NCBI GenBank assembly: GCA_021498095.1
Contig: JAIZWK010000001.1
Coordinates: 4,226,768-4,290,767, forward strand
From: Candidatus Harpocratesius repetitus
GTDB taxonomy: Archaea > Asgardarchaeota > Lokiarchaeia > Sigyniarchaeales > Promethearchaeaceae
Length of the DNA stretch: 64,000 nucleotides
Direction: 5' to 3'
Positions within the stretch are counted from its first letter, which is position 1, and every line of letters starts with the position of its first letter. This document shows positions 63,130-64,000 of the stretch, piece after piece. The notes under the pieces are model-generated. The model worked only from the letters and a program-made list of their open reading frames with translations. It did no database searches and was not told where the DNA came from. The translations under genes were made by a program, and so were the position numbers.

Positions 63130-64000
63130 TTAATATGTTCGGCCAATACGCCAGTATTCAGTGACAGGTTTCATACAATGAGCACAATAGATCTCTTTTT
63201 CCGAAGAAATCGTCTCATTCAACGCGGGGATGTATTCTTCAGGAATTCCCAAGAATTTTAATCCTTCTAAACGTTGTTCCACCGCAGCTGCACAAGATTC
63301 AGATCCACAAAATGGAATTTCTGCAGTCCCTTTTCCTTCATCAATAAAATTCAAAGCTTCTTCTAAGTCATTTGTTCGTAAATTCCAATCACTATGGCGC
63401 TTTTTAGCTGATTTCCACATATCTGATTGAATTAAATTAAGTAATTTTCTTAATTCTTCTACTGCATTATTCTGATGAATAAATATCTTTTCTTTAGTAT
63501 CTCGGCGAACTAAGCACACATTTTCTTTTTGAACGTCTCTTGGTCCAATTTCAACTCGCACAGGAACACCACGCAATTCCCAATGAAAATATTTTCTTCC
63601 AGGACTTATTTCACGTAGATCAATACGAACACGAAATCCCGCTTCTTTTAATGACTTAAATAAGGAATTGGCTGCATCCAATACAGGTTTTTCTTTATTT
63701 TTAAACAAGATAGGAATAATAACCACTTCAATAGGAGCCACTCTCGGAGGAAGTTTTAAGCCGAAATCATCCCCATGAGAAGCAACAAGTGCTGCAATAG
63801 CGCGTTCACTAATTCCATAACAAGTTTGATGGACATATTCTTGTTTTCCTTCCGCAGTTTCATATTTAATATCAAAGGTTTTTCCAAATGTCTGCCCTAA
63901 ATTATGTACGGTACCTATTTGTAAAGCTTTATGTGTGATAGGAAAGATGCAATCAAAAGCGATCGTGTAATTTGCACCTGGAAAGGTATCCCATTTCGGA
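63130..64000 (-). CDS. proS: Prolyl-tRNA synthetase, archaeal/eukaryotic type, C-terminal part (runs off right edge)
   Basis: The frame is open to base 64000, so the N-terminal catalytic half is outside. Visible parts are class II motif 3 region residues (TFPGANYTIAFDCIFP, QIGTVHNLGQTFGKTF, YGISERAIAALVASHGDDFG), then the anticodon-binding domain (VVIIPILFKNKEKP, FRVRIDLREISPGRKYFHWE, GVPVRVEIGPRDVQ) and the C-terminal zinc-type domain with CGSESC and YCAHC, ending in R-T-Y. These features mark the archaeal/eukaryotic form and not the bacterial one. A GTG at 63741 inside the frame is not the start. Confidence 0.94.
   Translation of the reverse strand, partial: PKWDTFPGANYTIAFDCIFPITHKALQIGTVHNLGQTFGKTFDIKYETAEGKQEYVHQTCYGISERAIAALVASHGDDFGLKLPPRVAPIEVVIIPILFKNKEKPVLDAANSLFKSLKEAGFRVRIDLREISPGRKYFHWELRGVPVRVEIGPRDVQKENVCLVRRDTKEKIFIHQNNAVEELRKLLNLIQSDMWKSAKKRHSDWNLRTNDLEEALNFIDEGKGTAEIPFCGSESCAAAVEQRLEGLKFLGIPEEYIPALNETISSEKEIYCAHCMKPVTEYWRIGRTY

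Noticed and set aside
1..64000. tRNA, rRNA or selenocysteine-insertion elements
   Set aside because: Read for T-loop-like and conserved rRNA strings without a convincing hit; a covariance search would be decisive and could not be run.

Overview
The window is AT-rich DNA from an archaeon, most probably an Asgard archaeon (Lokiarchaeia-like). This placement is inference. It rests on archaeal housekeeping genes (Trm1, a Taw2-type wyosine enzyme, a RadB-like ATPase, archaeal/eukaryotic-type ProS, an alternative mevalonate pathway ending in isopentenyl phosphate kinase) occurring beside eukaryote-like signature parts. Those parts are a Rab/Ras-like GTPase, an IFT52/GldG-like (GIFT) protein, an ALG7/DPAGT1-like GlcNAc-1-P transferase and two longin-like proteins, one of them fused to CBS domains. 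No rRNA, tRNA or CRISPR array was recognised.

Region by region. 1-5.2 kb: a transposase tail, a frameshifted PHP phosphatase behind a degenerate LMW-phosphatase-like gene, a soluble histidine kinase with its response regulator, and a 551-bp MITE-like element. 5.2-11.6 kb: a large helical protein of unknown function, endonuclease III, and a 3.5-kb element with the same inverted ends as the MITE, holding broken transposases and an intact 30-residue-unit ankyrin gene. 11.6-19.1 kb: a GH114-like protein, a HAD phosphatase, a three-gene minus-strand unit (Rab-like GTPase with a 28-copy proline-rich decapeptide tail, Fcf1-like PIN, GIFT protein), a terminator-like hairpin and a MalY pseudogene. 19.1-25.1 kb: a MagIII-like glycosylase and surface-glycan genes, plus a stand-alone longin-like protein.

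25.2-35.2 kb: isoprenoid and lipid block: phosphomevalonate decarboxylase, class II HMG-CoA reductase, mevalonate kinase and isopentenyl phosphate kinase in tandem, then cis-prenyltransferase, an M48 membrane protease with a long C-terminal extension, a UbiA-family phosphoribosyltransferase-like protein and a DUF362 protein. The last two steps of the mevalonate arm sit in one continuous frame interrupted only by a TAA. 35.2-39.7 kb: nucleic-acid genes (RuvC-like, RadB-like, Trm1, Taw2, family-1 uracil-DNA glycosylase).

39.7-44.6 kb: a sulfur (or selenium) trafficking operon with two YeeE/YedE channels, TusA, a triple DsrE-like fusion and a degenerate TusA, read away from a LysR regulator. 46.2-54.1 kb: a tight five-gene operon with a tail-anchored subtilase, a YdjM-like membrane protein, an orphan NuoC-NuoD/HycE-like protein that has lost all metal-binding cysteines, and two paralogous proteins that together carry four copies of a ~290-residue domain I do not recognise. 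This is the strongest candidate for an undescribed system. 54.1-64 kb: a decayed gene, dUTPase, GNAT, ArgS, RpiA, CBS-longin fusion, DMT transporter, esterase, iron-type alcohol dehydrogenase and the C-terminal part of ProS running off the right edge.
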